Assembly (NCBI GenBank): GCA_023300065.1
Contig: JALZWJ010000309.1
Span: 1 to 5,963 of the forward strand
DNA: 5,963 nt
Source of the DNA: Akkermansiaceae bacterium
Lineage (GTDB): Bacteria; Verrucomicrobiota; Verrucomicrobiia; Verrucomicrobiales; Akkermansiaceae
Direction of reading: 5' to 3'
Positions 4,726 through 5,963 of the stretch are shown here, piece by piece. The notes under the pieces are model-generated. The model had not been told where the DNA came from, did not search any database, and saw only the letters and a program-made list of their open reading frames with translations. Each line of letters starts with the position of its first letter. Positions within the stretch are counted from its first letter, which is position 1. Both the position numbers and the translations under genes were made by a program.

Positions 4726-5963
4726 ATGAAAGTCCTCTCATTCCTATTCGTCACCGTGCTAGCTCTGCCTTCCGTGAGTGCTTTGCCCACCGTGGAAGAG
4801 GCACGTAGTTTACTGGGTTCAACGAATGCGAAAGAACGGGCCACTGCCACCCAGGAAATCTGGCAAAATGGCAAAGCCTCACTCCCATTGCTAAGAGAAC
4901 TGGCGAAGGACCGCACCCCAGAAGTCGCAAACCGCGCGGGCTTTATTCTCCGCCGATTACGCATGGGCCTCATGCCCGCCTCTCCGCCGGATTTACTCGG
5001 CTTAGCCGAGACTCTGGAGCACGCCACCCCAGACCAGCGGACCAAGCAGCTCATCAAACTCCTCGACCATCCCGAAGGGGTGCCCGTCGCCCTCACCCTC
5101 TTTGAGCAATGGGCGAGCCAAAAGCTGGATCAACCAGCGCTCCTCCTAGAACACGCCCACCTAGTGACCGAGGCCATCCTTGAATCACGGTCCTACTGGA
5201 AGCGCTTCTTCACCACCGAGTTGAGCCCCGAGTGCCGCGCTGCCATCCTCGCCGAAATGGCTCAGCAGGACCTCCCGATGAGATCGCAAATCATCACCAT
5301 CCTCGCGAAATACGAAACCTCTCTTGTTTACGATCGCCTCAAAGAATTAACCGAAACGGTTTCCCCTCAGATCATCCAGAGCCTAGCGCGCACCGCCCTC
5401 GTAGCGGGGGACTTACCACTCGCCTTACGCGTGTTAGGCGAGAATTTAGCGACCGCTCCAGACCCTGATTTAGCAAGAGCCCTTGCCTATCTGGAGGCGG
5501 CCAGCGGAACCCCTCCCATTCACTATGAAGGACCATGGGCGCTGGAGCTACAGCTCTTCCGCGCCCGCCTCCGAGGAGATATTAAAGAGGTCAAAGTCCT
5601 CGCTTCCCGCCTCAAGAATAAAGCCTTCTTACAATACGAGAGCCTCCTTTTGACAGGTGAACTCGCTCTCCCTGCTCAGATTGATTCCGATCTCTCCCTT
5701 CCTAGCAAAGTCGCGCTGCGGGCGCTTCATACCTCCTTTGGTGCCTCACCGGGCGAGCCGGATATCGAGGCCCTCTCGGCCGAGATCCTCATCGATTGGA
5801 CCGTCCTAGCCCGCACTCTCACCCTCCTTGGTAGCCCCCTTGAGGCTGCCGAAACGCTCACCCTAAATGGGCAGGCCACCTCAGCCGTGGGCCTCCTCTG
5901 GAGGACGCATCACCGCGCCGAAGCCTTGGCCCTCGCTCAGCAATCGCTCTCCAGTTTTGACAC
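4726..5963 (+). CDS. Secreted HEAT/TPR-like helical-repeat protein (3' partial)
   Basis: The frame is open from the ATG at 4726 to the window edge, giving 412 codons without a stop. The first 19 residues, MKVLSFLFVTVLALPSVSA, form a typical signal peptide with a VSA cleavage site, so the product is exported. Residues about 34-82 look like one HEAT-like helix pair (KERATATQEIWQNG, then LPLLRELAKDRTPEVANRAGFILRRLRMG). The rest is Leu/Ala-rich and predominantly helical, in the style of TPR or alpha-solenoid proteins, for example LALRVLGENLATAPDPDLARAL. Such proteins usually act as scaffolds for protein contacts; no enzyme motif is seen. A six-base-pair hairpin (4683-4699) and a GAGGT at 4706-4710, too far away for a good Shine-Dalgarno, precede the start. 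The gene uses TTA leucine codons often (about ten or more), unlike the cluster at 150-3466, where I saw none. It is not visibly linked in function to the upstream genes. Confidence 0.85.
   Translation, partial: MKVLSFLFVTVLALPSVSALPTVEEARSLLGSTNAKERATATQEIWQNGKASLPLLRELAKDRTPEVANRAGFILRRLRMGLMPASPPDLLGLAETLEHATPDQRTKQLIKLLDHPEGVPVALTLFEQWASQKLDQPALLLEHAHLVTEAILESRSYWKRFFTTELSPECRAAILAEMAQQDLPMRSQIITILAKYETSLVYDRLKELTETVSPQIIQSLARTALVAGDLPLALRVLGENLATAPDPDLARALAYLEAASGTPPIHYEGPWALELQLFRARLRGDIKEVKVLASRLKNKAFLQYESLLLTGELALPAQIDSDLSLPSKVALRALHTSFGASPGEPDIEALSAEILIDWTVLARTLTLLGSPLEAAETLTLNGQATSAVGLLWRTHHRAEALALAQQSLSSFD

Noticed and set aside
4710..5096. Minus-strand open frame of 128 codons over the start of the helical-repeat gene
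   Set aside because: The + strand frame has a signal peptide and a HEAT-like segment and stays open for 412 codons, so this one is a shadow.
5232..5468. Plus-strand open frame of 78 codons inside the helical-repeat gene
   Set aside because: It is in another frame of the long open gene; the translation is rich in Arg, Pro and His with no plausible fold.

Overview
The window most resembles a member of the Verrucomicrobiota or a relative in the PVC group. This is inferred from gene content and style: a sugar-isomerase gene next to two Gfo/Idh/MocA oxidoreductase genes, starts without clear Shine-Dalgarno sequences, intergenic repeats of the (C)ACGGAT / ATTCGTG type with 10-base periodicity, and a secreted HEAT-like protein. 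No marker gene confirms the phylum. All genes that I accept lie on the + strand.

Layout. Positions 1-68 hold the last codons of an upstream gene, probably an integral membrane protein, whose stop codon lies inside a short periodic repeat (61-110). Positions 150-3466 form a compact three-gene cluster: a xylose-isomerase-like TIM-barrel sugar isomerase/epimerase (150-1205), a first Gfo/Idh/MocA dehydrogenase (1220-2299) and a second, different one (2306-3466), with gaps of only 14 and 6 bases. The cluster ends in a strong hairpin lying inside the last codons of the third gene. After 49 bases comes a small predicted lipoprotein of unknown function (3516-4124, GTG start).

The stretch 4125-4725 (about 600 bases) has no convincing gene. 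It is packed with structured repeats: a hairpin after the lipoprotein gene, a short direct repeat near 4231, a roughly 240-base imperfect inverted-repeat element (4291-4527), and a second inverted pair (4543-4662). Positions 4726-5963 hold the first 412 codons of a secreted, helical-repeat protein that runs off the window.

How the genes may work together. The isomerase and the two NAD(P)-dependent dehydrogenases are the kinds of enzyme used when a sugar, glycoside or cyclitol is oxidised to a keto intermediate, isomerised or epimerised, and then reduced or cleaved. If the upstream membrane-protein tail is a sugar symporter, the whole would be an uptake-plus-conversion operon. The substrate cannot be read from the sequence. 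The lipoprotein and the helical-repeat protein show no evident link to this pathway. I found no RNA genes, CRISPR array, transposase or phage gene. The most unusual content is the set of 10-base-periodic inverted repeats and the structured operon end, rather than a clearly new multi-gene system.
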